Below, one piece after another: positions 36,652 through 46,711 of a DNA stretch of 64,000 nt; position 1 is the first letter of the stretch; every line of letters begins with the position of its first letter. The notes under the pieces are model-generated. The model searched no databases, was not told the DNA's origin, and saw nothing but the letters and a program-made list of their open reading frames with translations. The stretch comes from Clostridia bacterium. GTDB taxonomy: Bacteria; Bacillota; Clostridia; Christensenellales; Borkfalkiaceae. The position numbers were made by a program, and so were the translations under genes. Where the stretch lies: contig JAGAIP010000003.1 of assembly GCA_017626495.1 (NCBI GenBank), forward strand, positions 450,848-514,847, written 5' to 3'.

Positions 36652-36783
36652 GACCGAGAACGCTCGTTCTCTTGCAATCATGATGCCGCCCGCAAGAAAC
36701 AAGGACTTTTGACAACCGTCCTTATGTATAAAAAGGCATTCGCGCAAAGAGCGCAGTTTCCATAGGTTTTTTTGAACATTGTA

Positions 36784-36818
36784 AAAGAGTAGCAAATTTT
36801 GCTACTCTTTATTTTTTT
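36784..36818. terminator. Strong hairpin terminator
   Basis: AAAGAGTAGCAAA / TTTGCTACTCTTT followed by AT7 on the plus strand; also able to end the opposing lipoprotein transcript. A smaller hairpin, GAGAACG/CGTTCTC, lies right after the XRE gene (36656-36671). Confidence 0.88.
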
Positions 36819-36885
36819 AGGTCGAATTTTCTTTTTCCTTAAATCCTTACGGAAACTGCCCCGGACACGGAGCTTATATTCCAAA

Positions 36886-37659
36886 TCAAATGCGTCCGGT
36901 CACATCAACCCAGCTTCCGTCGGTGACGTCCGGTGCGGTAATCGTCGTCGTTCCGATGTTGGAAATCGTGGCAGTGGAAATTACGCTCGCCTTTACGCCC
37001 ATGACGTCCATCTCAAACGCAGTGACGATATTTCCCAGCGTTCCCTTACCGTCGAAGTAGACCTTATAGCTGATGTTTTCGATTCCATCAACCATATTGT
37101 TGAGCGCACCGTTCATGAATTGCTTGTATTCTTCGCCGCTGACGATAAATTCAAGGTAATATTCATTGTCGCTCACCTTTTGAAACTTTACGTCTACAAA
37201 CCATTCAGCAGGGATATTCATAAGAGCGCCCTCGGCGGTTGCTCCGTCGGGCATAAATTTTTCAACATACTGCTCATAAGAAATCTTAGCGTACATTTTT
37301 CCGGTGGGCAAAATGCCGTAAAAAGTTTCATCGACGTACCACGCTTCCATTTCACCGCTGCCCATATCGTTGGTCGATTTGAGGTATTCATTCTGTCCGG
37401 CTTTTTTGGTAGTGACGGTCTGGTTCATGGTCATAGTTTCACCTTCGTAGCTCATCTCGATTACCTGAACGATATCCAACTGGAAATTATCAAGTTCTTT
37501 CACCGTATCCATGGCAAGAGAGTAGAGCTGCTCGGGCGTTTTCTCGTTGAGCGTGTTAACTTCTTTGTCTGACGGGGTGCTACCGTTATCGCAGGCGGAA
37601 ATTGCCATTACAGAAAACAGCATAAGCGAAGAAAAGAGAAATGCTAAAAATTTTTTCAT
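36886..37659 (-). CDS. Secreted lipoprotein, LolA/DUF6612-like
   Basis: 257 residues from ATG 37657-37659 (GGAGGATATT upstream). Signal peptide MKKFLAFLFSSLMLFSVMAI with lipobox ending in SAC (Cys23), so it is lipid-anchored on the outer face. The body contains ELDNFQLDIVQVIEMSYEGE and EAWYVDETFYGILPTGKMYA, the antiparallel-sheet pattern of LolA/LppX-like lipoproteins that hold hydrophobic ligands. Function unknown. Confidence 0.85.
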   Translation of the reverse strand: MKKFLAFLFSSLMLFSVMAISACDNGSTPSDKEVNTLNEKTPEQLYSLAMDTVKELDNFQLDIVQVIEMSYEGETMTMNQTVTTKKAGQNEYLKSTNDMGSGEMEAWYVDETFYGILPTGKMYAKISYEQYVEKFMPDGATAEGALMNIPAEWFVDVKFQKVSDNEYYLEFIVSGEEYKQFMNGALNNMVDGIENISYKVYFDGKGTLGNIVTAFEMDVMGVKASVISTATISNIGTTTITAPDVTDGSWVDVTGRI

Positions 37660-38077
37660 AATATCCTCCAAAATATCAAACCTTCTCTCTGTTTAGAGCT
37701 TTCTCATTATAGAGCGTATGGAAATACATGTCAAGTATTTTTATAAATCGTCTCCTTGTTAATTCGATTTTTACAGTCTTATCCACACAGCGATGCCGTA
37801 CTCTATCGTTTTACTCCGCATATTTTCTGCCATAATACCTTACAATGCCACAAAAATCAATCATTTGGATAGACGTTTTCGGCGTGCTCTCAGTTCCCTT
37901 TTATCATCGACAACCATGGATGATTTCGGAATGGAAGAAATCTAAAAACTACGTTTCTGAATTCTTTATAAAAAACTGATTCTGTTCAGACGGATTATCA
38001 TCAGCGAAGTTACAACGGTTAAGATTCGCGGTATCTTCGCACAGTGCCATCTTCTTTTTACCAAGACGTAACGCTCA
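37660..38077. other. Intergenic stretch without a recognisable gene
   Basis: About 420 bp at the boundary where GC content drops. I see no intact frame, no strong promoter and no tRNA. It probably contains eroded upstream sequence of the IS110 fragment that follows. Confidence 0.4.
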
Positions 38078-38305
38078 AAGATTTGCGTTGGTATCGACGT
38101 TTCCAAAGAAAATCAAGATTGCAGCATTTTATCCTCGGACAGACAACTACTTTTAACCCCCTTCTCCGTCCCCAATAACCGAAACGGCTTCGATTCCCTC
38201 TTTTCCGACATTCTCTCTTTCGAGACTAATCCGAATAAAGTAAATGTTGATCTTGAAGTCAGCGGACATTACAGCTTCAACATTCTGGGTTACCAGTCGG
38301 AAAGG
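38078..38305 (+). pseudogene. IS110-family transposase, N-terminal fragment
   Basis: Read by hand: KICVGIDVSKENQDCSI, the DEDD-type start VGIDVSK typical of IS110 transposases, continues through TPFSVPNNRNGFDSLFSDIL to VDLEVSGHYSFNIL (the E-x-SGHY motif). After that the frame degenerates. No start codon, no C-terminal Ser domain, no IS ends. A relic only. Confidence 0.7.
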
Positions 38306-38345
38306 GGGAGCATTGCGTTGTCTTTAACCCTTTGCACACGAGCCT

Positions 38346-38761
38346 TTACCGCAAATCCCTCACCTTAAGAAAAACCAAAATCGGATCAAGATTGACTCCA
38401 AAATGATTGCAAAAATGATTTTGATCGCCTGTTATGGGCACTTCAATCTTCGAAACGTCTGGAGCATGATCATCCTTTTTTATGACGCAGAAAATCGGAA
38501 CCAATCCGTTTCTTACGATTGCATGAGTTGTTAATGCAAAGGTGAAAGGGCTTGTTATTACTTCTCCATCTTTCGGGGAATCAAGCAACTTCCAACAAAC
38601 TTCAAGAGCAAGATGACCGTCTGCGTACAAAGAACCGTGTGAAACGTCTAAAACTTCTCAAGCCGGCTTGAATGTTTCTGTGTTTTACCTCCCATATTGA
38701 TTAACCAACGGCTATCCCATAAATCTTTTATTTCTTCGATGTATTCCTTGTAATCTGGCAT
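38346..38761 (-). pseudogene. Frameshifted, truncated DegT/DnrJ/EryC1-type sugar aminotransferase
   Basis: It starts at ATG 38759-38761, 16 bp after the flippase stop, as MPDYKEYIEEIKDLWDSRWL. A frame change near 38650 introduces a stop; the homology resumes as YADGHLALEVCWKLL, DGEVITSPFTFALTTHAIVR, then is lost after VSKIE. It matches the first ~110 residues of PLP sugar aminotransferases, so the SxxK lysine domain is missing. It was probably the last gene of the polysaccharide operon. Confidence 0.75.
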
Positions 38762-38777
38762 AGAAGAACGTGTTACG

Positions 38778-40343
38778 TTAATCTCGTCCATCCTCGCCAT
38801 TCGCCTTTTCAGTTATCTCAATAATTGTATCCTTGTGAATCTCTTCGATTGCAGTGTCATTTTCGTTTTGAATATCTTCTGCCGTTTGCGTAACTTCGAC
38901 TTTCTTTTTTCTATGCAAAAGTCCTTTCAATATATTTAAACAGTATGTGAAGGATTCCATTTTAAATAACCAAGCACCCAACACATAAATTATAATTGCT
39001 AGATGGATTTGGATTAATAACGTGAGCCAATTTGCCAGATTCAAGAAATTAATGCAGTAAACTACTCCACCCATCAATAACGACAATGCGATTGACGGCA
39101 ATATGTCTTTTAATTGTTCAAAATAACTGTAATTAAGTAACTTTTTATTCGGCCAAGAATTAATTATTTGGCATGCAATACTTGCTACAATCATACCTAA
39201 TGCAATCCAAATCACTCCAAACCACATAGTTACCGCTATAATTGACAATCCGATAATTTTCTTGATTACCTCAAGCTTTAAAAATATATCGCTCCGCCCC
39301 ATAGCTTTTATTGCGTTAAGGTTTGCTGTGTGAATAGGATAGAAACCGTATGTTATACAAAAAATCATCATATACGGCGCCGCAGGCAACCATTTATCAG
39401 TTAGAAGTAAGCTGATTAATGCTGTTGAACAAGCTGCCAACCCCATCATTAGCGGCCACAAAACGAAAGATGTGGTCTTTATCGCACGTCTTGTCATTAT
39501 CTTAACTCGCTCTTTATCGTCCTGTTCGTTGCTCATTACAGGCAACAAAACACTGTCAATAGAAGCATTGACGTTTGTAGCAATTAAGTTAGGAAATTGA
39601 TCTGCCTTATTATAAAAAGCTAAATCTGCAGAGGAATATTTTTTACCAATAATCAAAGACCGTAATTCATAGTATGTTCTGTCAAGTAGTCCCGAAGCGA
39701 GCATCTTCCACCCGAATCCAAAGAGTTTTTTTAGCCTCTGAAACGAAAAAACGAATTTCGGCTTCCATTTAACTATTATCCAAAGAATAGTTGTATCGAT
39801 GGTTTGGTTTACAAGGTTTTGTGCAACCAAAGCCCAAACTCCATATCCACTATACGCCATCCAAATACCAACGCCAGCTGCAACAATGGTTCCTCCTAAT
39901 GTCGCAAAGAAAAACTTCTTAAATTGTAAATGACGAGAAACATATGATATTTGAACACTTTTTACGCCTGAAATTATTAGGACCAATCCTAAAACTCTTA
40001 TTACAGGCGTTAAATCATCCATCTCATAGAAACGAGATATGAAAGGAGCAAGAAAGAATAGTCCCACATATAAAACGACACAGATAACCAAATTAAAGTA
40101 AAAAACCGTTGAAAAATCCATATCGTCAGCGTCTTTCTTTTGAATTAAGGCTGAACTAAATCCACCATCAACAAAAACCTGTAAAATAGAAGTAATAACG
40201 GTAATCAGTGCTATCTTGCCGTATATTTCCGGATCTAAAACTCGTGCAAGAATAATTGAAACAAGAAATGTAACCCCTTGCGCACCAAACCGCTCAAGGA
40301 GTCTCCATATTAAATTGGAGGTGACTCTATTATTTTTATCCAT
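38778..40343 (-). CDS. Polysaccharide flippase (Wzx / RfbX-like, MOP superfamily)
   Basis: 521 residues from ATG 40341-40343. About 12-14 membrane segments; the N-terminus RVTSNLIWRLLERFGAQGVT and DPEIYGKIALITVITSILQV are typical of the PST/Wzx family. It moves lipid-linked repeat units across the membrane. A charged tail of about 40 residues (480-521) is unusual. Codon use and GC content are much more AT-rich than in the first 37 kb, consistent with transfer. It lies downstream of the GT2/Glf genes in the same direction. Confidence 0.92.
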   Translation of the reverse strand: MDKNNRVTSNLIWRLLERFGAQGVTFLVSIILARVLDPEIYGKIALITVITSILQVFVDGGFSSALIQKKDADDMDFSTVFYFNLVICVVLYVGLFFLAPFISRFYEMDDLTPVIRVLGLVLIISGVKSVQISYVSRHLQFKKFFFATLGGTIVAAGVGIWMAYSGYGVWALVAQNLVNQTIDTTILWIIVKWKPKFVFSFQRLKKLFGFGWKMLASGLLDRTYYELRSLIIGKKYSSADLAFYNKADQFPNLIATNVNASIDSVLLPVMSNEQDDKERVKIMTRRAIKTTSFVLWPLMMGLAACSTALISLLLTDKWLPAAPYMMIFCITYGFYPIHTANLNAIKAMGRSDIFLKLEVIKKIIGLSIIAVTMWFGVIWIALGMIVASIACQIINSWPNKKLLNYSYFEQLKDILPSIALSLLMGGVVYCINFLNLANWLTLLIQIHLAIIIYVLGAWLFKMESFTYCLNILKGLLHRKKKVEVTQTAEDIQNENDTAIEEIHKDTIIEITEKANGEDGRD

Positions 40344-40380
40344 ATACACTTATCCGCTTTATTAAAAAAAGAAAGTTGTT

Positions 40381-41370
40381 TTACTTATAAAAAAAACTTA
40401 TTATTTTTCTTGTTATTGTTTTAACAATAGTTGGAATTGCTTTTAAAAAATCAATCGCAAAAACAGAATGTCTATGCTTTTTAATTGATGTATAACTTTC
40501 TTTATCCTTTCCTCTAATAAAACTAATAATAGAATTACTGATTAGTTCTCTTTCTCTCTCATAATACTGAACATTTATTCCAATAGATTTAGCATAATTT
40601 CTTAATGTGTCAACTTCCAGCCAAAATTTATAGTAATTAAAATTACTTTTTTGACAGGTGAAACTATACGCATTACTTTGATACCTATAAATAGAACCTA
40701 CAAAGGGAAGAACATATAATTTTCCGAAATGAAAAAACAAAATCGGATCTTTTCTATCCCCTGGACATTTCGTTTTTATGTACTCTTCCGAATTCAAACG
40801 ACTAATAAACTCTGATGTATTTCTATAAAAATAGGAACTGAAATGTGCAAATAATTGCCACTTATTATTATCTTTAATTGTGTAATCTCCGGGAGAAGAA
40901 TCTATGAATGCATGAATTTCATTGCCTGAAGAATCAATTGTTTTTGTCATGTGCCCTACAGCATAATAATCTTTATTGCTTTCTAAGAAATCAAATTGTT
41001 TTTGCAGTTTTTGATCGTCACACCAATAATCATCTGCTTCACAGCAAGCTATATATGTTCCTTTTATGTTTTCACTTAAAATCTTACTTAAACTACCATC
41101 TCCTTTGGAATATTGGTTGGACACTTCATAAATTGGTCTAATAATTTTAGGGTACCGTAAAGCATATTGTCTAATAATTGTTGCAGTATTATCTGTCGAC
41201 GCATCGTCGTGAACAATAATTTCGAAGGGAAACGTCGTCTCCTGTGATAACATTCCATCAAGGCATTGCGAAATGTAATTCTCATGATTAAAAGCTATAC
41301 ATTGTATTGAGACTAACGGCTTAGAATAATCCCATTTAGAAATAATATCTTCTTCTTTCTTAAACTCCAT
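40381..41370 (-). CDS. GT2-family glycosyltransferase
   Basis: 329 residues, GT-A fold. N-terminal LVSIQCIAFNHENYISQCLD, nucleotide-sugar motif IIVHDDASTDNTATI, and the DxD-like ADDYW (CEADDYW). Late-domain HRHSVFAIDFLKAI leads to a hydrophobic C-terminus (ITRKIISFF). The start codon directly follows the glf stop (TAAATG). Acts at the cytosolic face on the growing repeat unit; the sugar is unknown. Confidence 0.92.
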   Translation of the reverse strand: MEFKKEEDIISKWDYSKPLVSIQCIAFNHENYISQCLDGMLSQETTFPFEIIVHDDASTDNTATIIRQYALRYPKIIRPIYEVSNQYSKGDGSLSKILSENIKGTYIACCEADDYWCDDQKLQKQFDFLESNKDYYAVGHMTKTIDSSGNEIHAFIDSSPGDYTIKDNNKWQLFAHFSSYFYRNTSEFISRLNSEEYIKTKCPGDRKDPILFFHFGKLYVLPFVGSIYRYQSNAYSFTCQKSNFNYYKFWLEVDTLRNYAKSIGINVQYYERERELISNSIISFIRGKDKESYTSIKKHRHSVFAIDFLKAIPTIVKTITRKIISFFYK

Positions 41371-42480
41371 TTATAAAACCTTCTTGCACTTTTTCAATAC
41401 AGACTCTACCGTTGCATCCATATCGTAATACTTGTATTCGCCTAATCTTCCGCCAAAGATTACTTTTTCTTCTTTATTTGCCAAATCTTTATATTGCGAA
41501 AACAAAGATGAATTTTTCTCATCATTTACAGGATAATACGGTTCATCTCCCGGTTTCCATTCAGAACTGTACTCACGACTAATTATTGTCTTAGAAATAT
41601 CATTACCGTTTTCGTCTTTACCGAATTCAAACCATTTGTGCTCAATAATCCTTGTCCATGGTGTTTCTTTATCAGTATAATTAACCGCTGCATTCCCTTG
41701 GAAATTTTGCATATCTAAGATTTCATGTTCGAAACGAATGCTTCTATATTCAAGCGTACCCAACTTATAATCAAAATAAGCATCAATCGGACCTGTATAG
41801 ACAATCATTCTTGCCATACTATTCCATTTTTCTCGATTATCCAAATAGTTCTCCTCTAAACGTACCTCAATGCCTTCCAAAATATTTTTTACCATGTTCG
41901 TATATCCGCCAACCGGTATACCTTGATAAAGCGCATTAAAATAATTATTATCAAATGTAAAACGAACAGGTAGTCTCTTAATGATAAAAGCTGGTAAATC
42001 TTTACAGTCTCTACCCCATTGTTTCTCAGTATATCCCTTAATCAGCTTCTCAAAAAGATCTCTTCCAACCAAAGAAATTGCCTGTTCCTCTAAATTCTGC
42101 GGCGGACCTATTATCTCTTTCTTCTGTTCTTCTATTTTTGCTTTAGCTTCCTCAGGAGTAACCACTCCCCATATCTTATTGAAGGTGTACATATTAAATG
42201 GAAGTGAGTATAACTGTCCTTTATAATTAGCAACCGGACTATTGGTAAAACGATTGAATACGGTATATTGATTCAAATAATCCCATACTTCTTTATTATT
42301 AGTATGGAAAATATGTGCTCCATATTTATGAAAATTGATCCCTTCAATTTTTTCCGTGTAAATATTTCCCCCAATATGGTTTCTTTTATCTATTACAAGG
42401 ACTTTATATCCTCTATTCGTTGCTTCACGAGCGAAAATCGCTCCATAAAGACCTGCTCCAACCACTAAATAATCATACAT
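41371..42480 (-). CDS. glf: UDP-galactopyranose mutase
   Basis: Flavoenzyme that converts UDP-galactopyranose to UDP-galactofuranose, the donor for galactofuranose in surface polysaccharides. 369 residues. FAD-binding VVGAGLYGAIFAREA, NRGYKVLVIDKRNHIGGN, the active-site region KYGAHIFHT and GYTEKQWGR, and the C-terminal FGGRLGEYKYYDMDATVE with the conserved Arg and Tyr. Its presence means the polysaccharide contains galactofuranose (inference). Confidence 0.97.
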   Translation of the reverse strand: MYDYLVVGAGLYGAIFAREATNRGYKVLVIDKRNHIGGNIYTEKIEGINFHKYGAHIFHTNNKEVWDYLNQYTVFNRFTNSPVANYKGQLYSLPFNMYTFNKIWGVVTPEEAKAKIEEQKKEIIGPPQNLEEQAISLVGRDLFEKLIKGYTEKQWGRDCKDLPAFIIKRLPVRFTFDNNYFNALYQGIPVGGYTNMVKNILEGIEVRLEENYLDNREKWNSMARMIVYTGPIDAYFDYKLGTLEYRSIRFEHEILDMQNFQGNAAVNYTDKETPWTRIIEHKWFEFGKDENGNDISKTIISREYSSEWKPGDEPYYPVNDEKNSSLFSQYKDLANKEEKVIFGGRLGEYKYYDMDATVESVLKKCKKVL

Positions 42481-42520
42481 CAGATATTATCTCTCCTTCA
42501 TCAAACTAAGATAGAAGTGT

Positions 42521-43459
42521 TTACATTTTAATATTTATTACTTTTTGCCCTGGCTCTATAACCTTCCCTAATTTACCTCTCTTTGCGTGTTTATATCCTA
42601 ATCTTATGGAATTCAAAACATTCTTTCTATCCTTAACATCAAATAACATGACTCCCAACATATATTGAAGAAACTTTAAAAAAATCCAAATGCTATTCTT
42701 TCCATTCTGTTTGTAAAGATAAAATTTGTTTCTAACTTTGTAATATTCTTTCCAAGGTGCTTCATATTCATTCTCAAAGCGTATACCTAAATACTTTTTT
42801 ACACTTTTGTCTGAAGTGGTTGGATGAAAATATCTAGAATCAACAATAGTTGCAACAAACGCGCCTGCATCTAATGCTCGATTAAAGTAATCAACCTCAT
42901 CAAATCTAATAAAAAAATCCTTGTTTGGAAATCCGATTAGTTCAATTAGCTCTCGATTCACCAAGGTTCCATTAAATAAGTTGCATTGATTCATAATTAA
43001 TCCATCAGATTCTGCTTTAGTCGCTTCGTCAATCGTAGTTATCGTACTCAAACCAAACGTTAAATTAGCCTCATCGCAAATTACAATTGAATTTAACATC
43101 ATTGGCTTGCCGTTAACGTATTCTCGATAATACGTATTTAACAATTTTTCAAATGTATTATTGTCAAATGGCCTTCCGTCATCATCCATCAGTATACAAC
43201 AATCATATCCTAAGTCATATGCATACTTCAAACCGTGGTAAAAACCACCGGCACCACCCGTATTTTCTTGAAGTTCATACACGATTATTTCTTTATTGTT
43301 GCCGTATTCATCTCTAAGTCTTTCTACCGTCCCATCTTTGGAACAGTTATCAACAATAATCAACGCATCTAGCTTGCCATTTTGGTTCAAACATGCTTCT
43401 AAATTTTTCTTCAGCAGATCATATCTGCGATACGTTACGATTATTCCCGTAGTTTTCAT
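42521..43459 (-). CDS. GT2 glycosyltransferase, probable galactofuranosyltransferase
   Basis: 312 residues from ATG 43457-43459 with AAAGGTG upstream; an upstream TTG start is rejected. Motifs: TGIIVTYRRYDLLKKNLEAC, VDNCSKDGT, ENTGGAGGFYHGLKYA, LMDDDGRP (DxD), and late-domain FFIRFDEVDYFNRALDAG (ED-type base). The GGAGGF and DDDGRP pattern is that of GlfT/rhamnosyl-galactofuranosyl enzymes; being next to glf supports this. First gene of the remaining operon. Confidence 0.92.
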   Translation of the reverse strand: MKTTGIIVTYRRYDLLKKNLEACLNQNGKLDALIIVDNCSKDGTVERLRDEYGNNKEIIVYELQENTGGAGGFYHGLKYAYDLGYDCCILMDDDGRPFDNNTFEKLLNTYYREYVNGKPMMLNSIVICDEANLTFGLSTITTIDEATKAESDGLIMNQCNLFNGTLVNRELIELIGFPNKDFFIRFDEVDYFNRALDAGAFVATIVDSRYFHPTTSDKSVKKYLGIRFENEYEAPWKEYYKVRNKFYLYKQNGKNSIWIFLKFLQYMLGVMLFDVKDRKNVLNSIRLGYKHAKRGKLGKVIEPGQKVINIKM

Positions 43460-43638
43460 TTTGTCACCTTTCAATATTTGTTTCTTATCTTATTTCCTGT
43501 ATGTATGGATTTTGAGTAGGTTATTTCAATATTTTATGTATCATATAACTTAGGAGAAATCGTAATAAACAAAACTTCAAACTTTGTTATTAATAATCTC
43601 GAATTTTCCCTTAAAAAACAATTTCTGAAACTCTTCTA

Positions 43639-43870
43639 TCATTTTTTTAAATCACTAGCTTGAAAAACAATAACGTGCTTGTTAATACATGAACACATTA
43701 TGTTATCAGCAATATATCTACTAATATTCTCATTCTCAAAGAAATATTTTAACTCCTTTGCGGAAACAATAATATCACTAGCATTTTTTCGTTTATCTTT
43801 TTTGTTGTAATTGAATCCTCTCGTACAACATAATTGTAATGATATAGATTTGGGTTTAATAACATTTTTG
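43639..43870 (-). pseudogene. C-terminal fragment of a GT2 glycosyltransferase
   Basis: Hand reading gives NLYHYNYVVREDSITTKKIN (a common phrase in GT2 capsule enzymes), then in another frame DIIVSAKELKYFFENENISR and so on to a TGA at 43639-43641. A frameshift and missing N-terminus mark it as a remnant of another transferase gene of the cluster. The region 43460-43638 holds no gene. Confidence 0.45.
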
Positions 43871-43965
43871 CTTTTAATATTGCTCTAGGCGTGAATTATT
43901 CATCCTCTAACCATAAGAATATTTTCACAAATATCATCAAACCCATATCAACGTTTGTATCACTT

Positions 43966-45093
43966 AAGGGAACCTCTAAAAATCAATTTCCAACATTCAA
44001 TATTGCGATTCAACATCAAAAAATGAAACATGCGAGGCAAATTGCATTCCAAATATATATTTCATGTGTTTTTCGGGGTTGGAAGTCCCTAATTTGCGGA
44101 TATTTCCTGCAAAAGGGTATAGTTATCCCACGGTAATCTCCTTCCTGATTAAAACACAGTAGCGACAAAAGTTATCAGCCCTGCATGGAATGTAGCGTGC
44201 TTGATCCCGATGGAACACACCGTCAGGCCATGCATGGACATTGTCATAAAGCCAAAACGTGCTCGATACGACAACGAATCCTGGATTTTCACGCTTTTTC
44301 TTTCTTTGCTTCGTTAGTGGCTTGTTACATACCCTTTTTTCGAAAACCTCATTTTTAACGTGTTCGAGCAAATTCCTACCAACATAGGCACTGTAAGCAT
44401 CTACCTTGATATGATCCTTGTAGCCATACCCCATCCCTCTTTTTTGCCCAACGAACATCATTGTCTTTTTGAGACTTCTTGTGAGAATTCTTTTTCAATT
44501 TCTCAAGAATTTTGCTGTTTTTAATCTGCTCGTTTTCATCACGGTTGTTTCGCTGACGAGGTGCATCTACGAATGTTGCATCCACATTGGTGCCAGTGTG
44601 CGTAATGATACCTTGTATCTACAACATCTGATTGAACTGCGAGAAAAGCTCATCAATGATTTCCAATGCAATCAATATATTCCTGAACAACCAGATCGTC
44701 TTGACATCCGATACTTTTTCTCCCAAAGACAAGCCGAGAAAACGTTGAAAACTGATTCTATCTGTGATTTAATACTCTGTTTAATCATCTGAAAGGTTGA
44801 ACAACCTTTGCAGCACCAGTACCTTGAACATCATTACCTTGTCAAACGGATGGCGCCCTGCACTGCATTTGCGTTCTTTTTTTATGCTCACAGTCAGAAT
44901 GGGCAGAAACTTTCAAAATCTATGACTTTTAACCGTTCCAATGAATCTCCCAATTTGCTTAGTCTTTCAAATTGAGTTTCTTCTACAAACGGTCGATTTG
45001 TTTCTTATTTTCGCCTCCCTTTCTTGGTTTTCTTTATTATACCATATTTTTCGAAAAATTACAAGAACTAAGGGAATTTTTAGAGGTGTCCTT
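43966..45093 (-). mobile_element. Dead IS5-family insertion sequence
   Basis: Ends AAGGGAACCTCTAAAAATC (43966-43984) and AATTTTTAGAGGTGTCCTT (45075-45093) are imperfect inverted repeats (16 of 19). They enclose 1.1 kb with a broken transposase on the minus strand, the right size for IS5-type elements. TTA next to each end could be the target duplication, but the exact boundaries are uncertain. Confidence 0.7.
44123..45030 (-). pseudogene. IS5-family transposase, broken by frameshifts and stops
   Basis: Pieces in order on the minus strand: FERLSKLGDSLERLKVIDF, GRHPFDKVMMFKVLVLQRLF-like (44,800s), SFQRFLGLSLGEKVSDVKT-like, GTNVDATFVDAPRQRNNRDE (the catalytic DAT-type Asp), SQKDNDVRWAKKRDG, and, in a different frame, GYGYKDHIKVDAYSAYVG. 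The C-terminal Glu region is not recognisable. Several interruptions mean it is inactive. Confidence 0.75.
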
Positions 45094-45208
45094 ATTATAA
45101 TTTTTCTTATCAACTTTGGGAAGCTACGCTCTTGACCGCAATAAAAAAGAGAGAACTAAAAAAACTTGTTCTCTCTTAAAAAAATTATGAAATTGCAGTC
45201 TCTTTATC

Positions 45209-45395
45209 GGCAAAAACGATATGTCGTAAGTTCAAAACCTGTTTTTTGAAAAAAGCGCCAAAATGCAGCTGTTAAATTCAAAGATTTTCCGATGACAAAA
45301 ACACAAGATAAGCATATAAAAAAGCACAAGATACGTGGGTATCTTGTGCTTTTTTCTGTTGTAGCTTTTTCGTACAACAAAGATGTCTTTGTTGT
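45209..45395. repeat. Hairpin repeat, copy 1
   Basis: About 175 bp shared with 46712-46893 in direct orientation. It contains AAGCACAAGATAC / GTATCTTGTGCTT (13-bp stem followed by T6) and then a 16-bp stem, TTTCGTACAACAAAGA / TCTTTGTTGTACGAAA. The tract to 45570 has two more hairpins (GTCCG/CGGAC at 45448-45472; next entry). Confidence 0.7.
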
Positions 45396-45537
45396 ACGAA
45401 ATAGCTACACACGATATTTTATTTCGAGACGTATTTACGCTCAAAGGAAACAACAGTCCGACAATTATGCCGGACTTTACGTTAATTTTTATTTAGTTGT
45501 CTGTTTCTATGTATTCACGGATCCTCGCTCCGCCTTT

Positions 45538-45567
45538 CAGAACGATAACGATTGAGTTATCGTTCTG
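45538..45567. repeat. Inverted repeat after the serine hydrolase gene
   Basis: CAGAACGATAAC / GTTATCGTTCTG, 12-bp perfect stem with a 6-nt loop; no T-run on the gene's strand. Confidence 0.6.
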
Positions 45568-45601
45568 CACTCATTTCCCGTTAATTTCTGCTACTTACCA
45601 C

Positions 45602-46603
45602 TTAATACCGATCTCTTTTTCGTTTCATATTCCCATACAACATTTTACACACATAGGACGCATTCCCCTTTTTGACGCCCACGCAATTAGACAACGTAAT
45701 GACAGCACACTTAATCACCTTATTGATAATTAACATAGACTTGAACGGTCCCATTTTTCCGACATGCCATAATTGATTGGATTTTTGATACGTATGGAAG
45801 GAATACGTCGTCAAAATTTTGCTTTTTGGATTTTTCGATTCAGGACAAATGATTGACGCATTTTTTATATACTGCAGATCGCTGTTGATAACCGTTTTTG
45901 CAAAACTCATCATATCGGAAACGTTGGATACGATTCCTCCTGCCGCTATATACGGATTATCTTTATTCCATATCCAATCGTTGAGATATTTTCCTTTTAA
46001 AATCGGTCTGGAAACGTTACCGCAATTCCCGACATAGGTATTTTTTAAGTGCAAATCGTTTGCAATAAAATCCTGTAATAAATCGGTTATATTCCGCCGC
46101 TCAATTTTTTCTAACACAATAGCTAAAATTGCATAATTCAAATCCGAATAACGATATTTTCTATTCTTATTGTCAGAAAAGCGCGCTTTCTCCAACCTTT
46201 TCAAAATCTCGTCGGCTTTTACGTGCTCATACGGATTTTTTTTCATAACTCCAAAACGAATAACGTTTTTTACTATCAATTTCAGTGTAACGGCTAAATA
46301 ATCCCTTGAAGTATGCGTTAAACATTCATAAATGGTGGGATAATCTCCGCTTTGCAGCTTCAAGAAAACATTGACGCTGGTATGGATATCTATACGATGC
46401 TTTTCAATTATCTTTAACACCAACAACGAAGTAAAAATTTTTGATATGGATCCGACGTAGTACAAGTTTTCATCCGATAAAAAAATATCGTCGTTTAATA
46501 ATATTCCTATGCTCATTTTAGCCTTGTCGGATATATCAAAATATTTTTTAATTATATTTTTATCCTTTTCACCGCTAAAAAAATCGTTGACGGAAGATTT
46601 CAT
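45602..46603 (-). CDS. Serine hydrolase of the beta-lactamase / penicillin-binding (class C) fold
   Basis: 333 residues with TAGGAG before ATG and no signal peptide, so probably cytosolic, which is unusual for the fold. The SxxK motif is Ser52-Ile-Ser-Lys55 (VGSISKIFTSLLVLKIIE). YSDLNYAIL occupies the Y-x-N position (the Asn is replaced by Asp), and HVGKMG the K/H-x-G position. Relatives act as esterases, peptidases or enzymes of secondary metabolism. It is flanked by two copies of a hairpin repeat. AT-rich like the polysaccharide genes. Confidence 0.82.
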   Translation of the reverse strand: MKSSVNDFFSGEKDKNIIKKYFDISDKAKMSIGILLNDDIFLSDENLYYVGSISKIFTSLLVLKIIEKHRIDIHTSVNVFLKLQSGDYPTIYECLTHTSRDYLAVTLKLIVKNVIRFGVMKKNPYEHVKADEILKRLEKARFSDNKNRKYRYSDLNYAILAIVLEKIERRNITDLLQDFIANDLHLKNTYVGNCGNVSRPILKGKYLNDWIWNKDNPYIAAGGIVSNVSDMMSFAKTVINSDLQYIKNASIICPESKNPKSKILTTYSFHTYQKSNQLWHVGKMGPFKSMLIINKVIKCAVITLSNCVGVKKGNASYVCKMLYGNMKRKRDRY

Positions 46604-46711
46604 ATTGTCGCATCTCCTATAAATTTGATTATCGGAATTCTATTAAACATGTTTTCGCTTAATTGTTCAATCATTTTCCGCTTCAGAACTGCAAACTGTG
46701 ATCTTCTTAGT

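Noticed and set aside
45538..45567. Possible rho-independent terminator for the serine hydrolase gene
   Set aside because: Strong stem but no T-run on the gene strand, so listed only as an inverted repeat.
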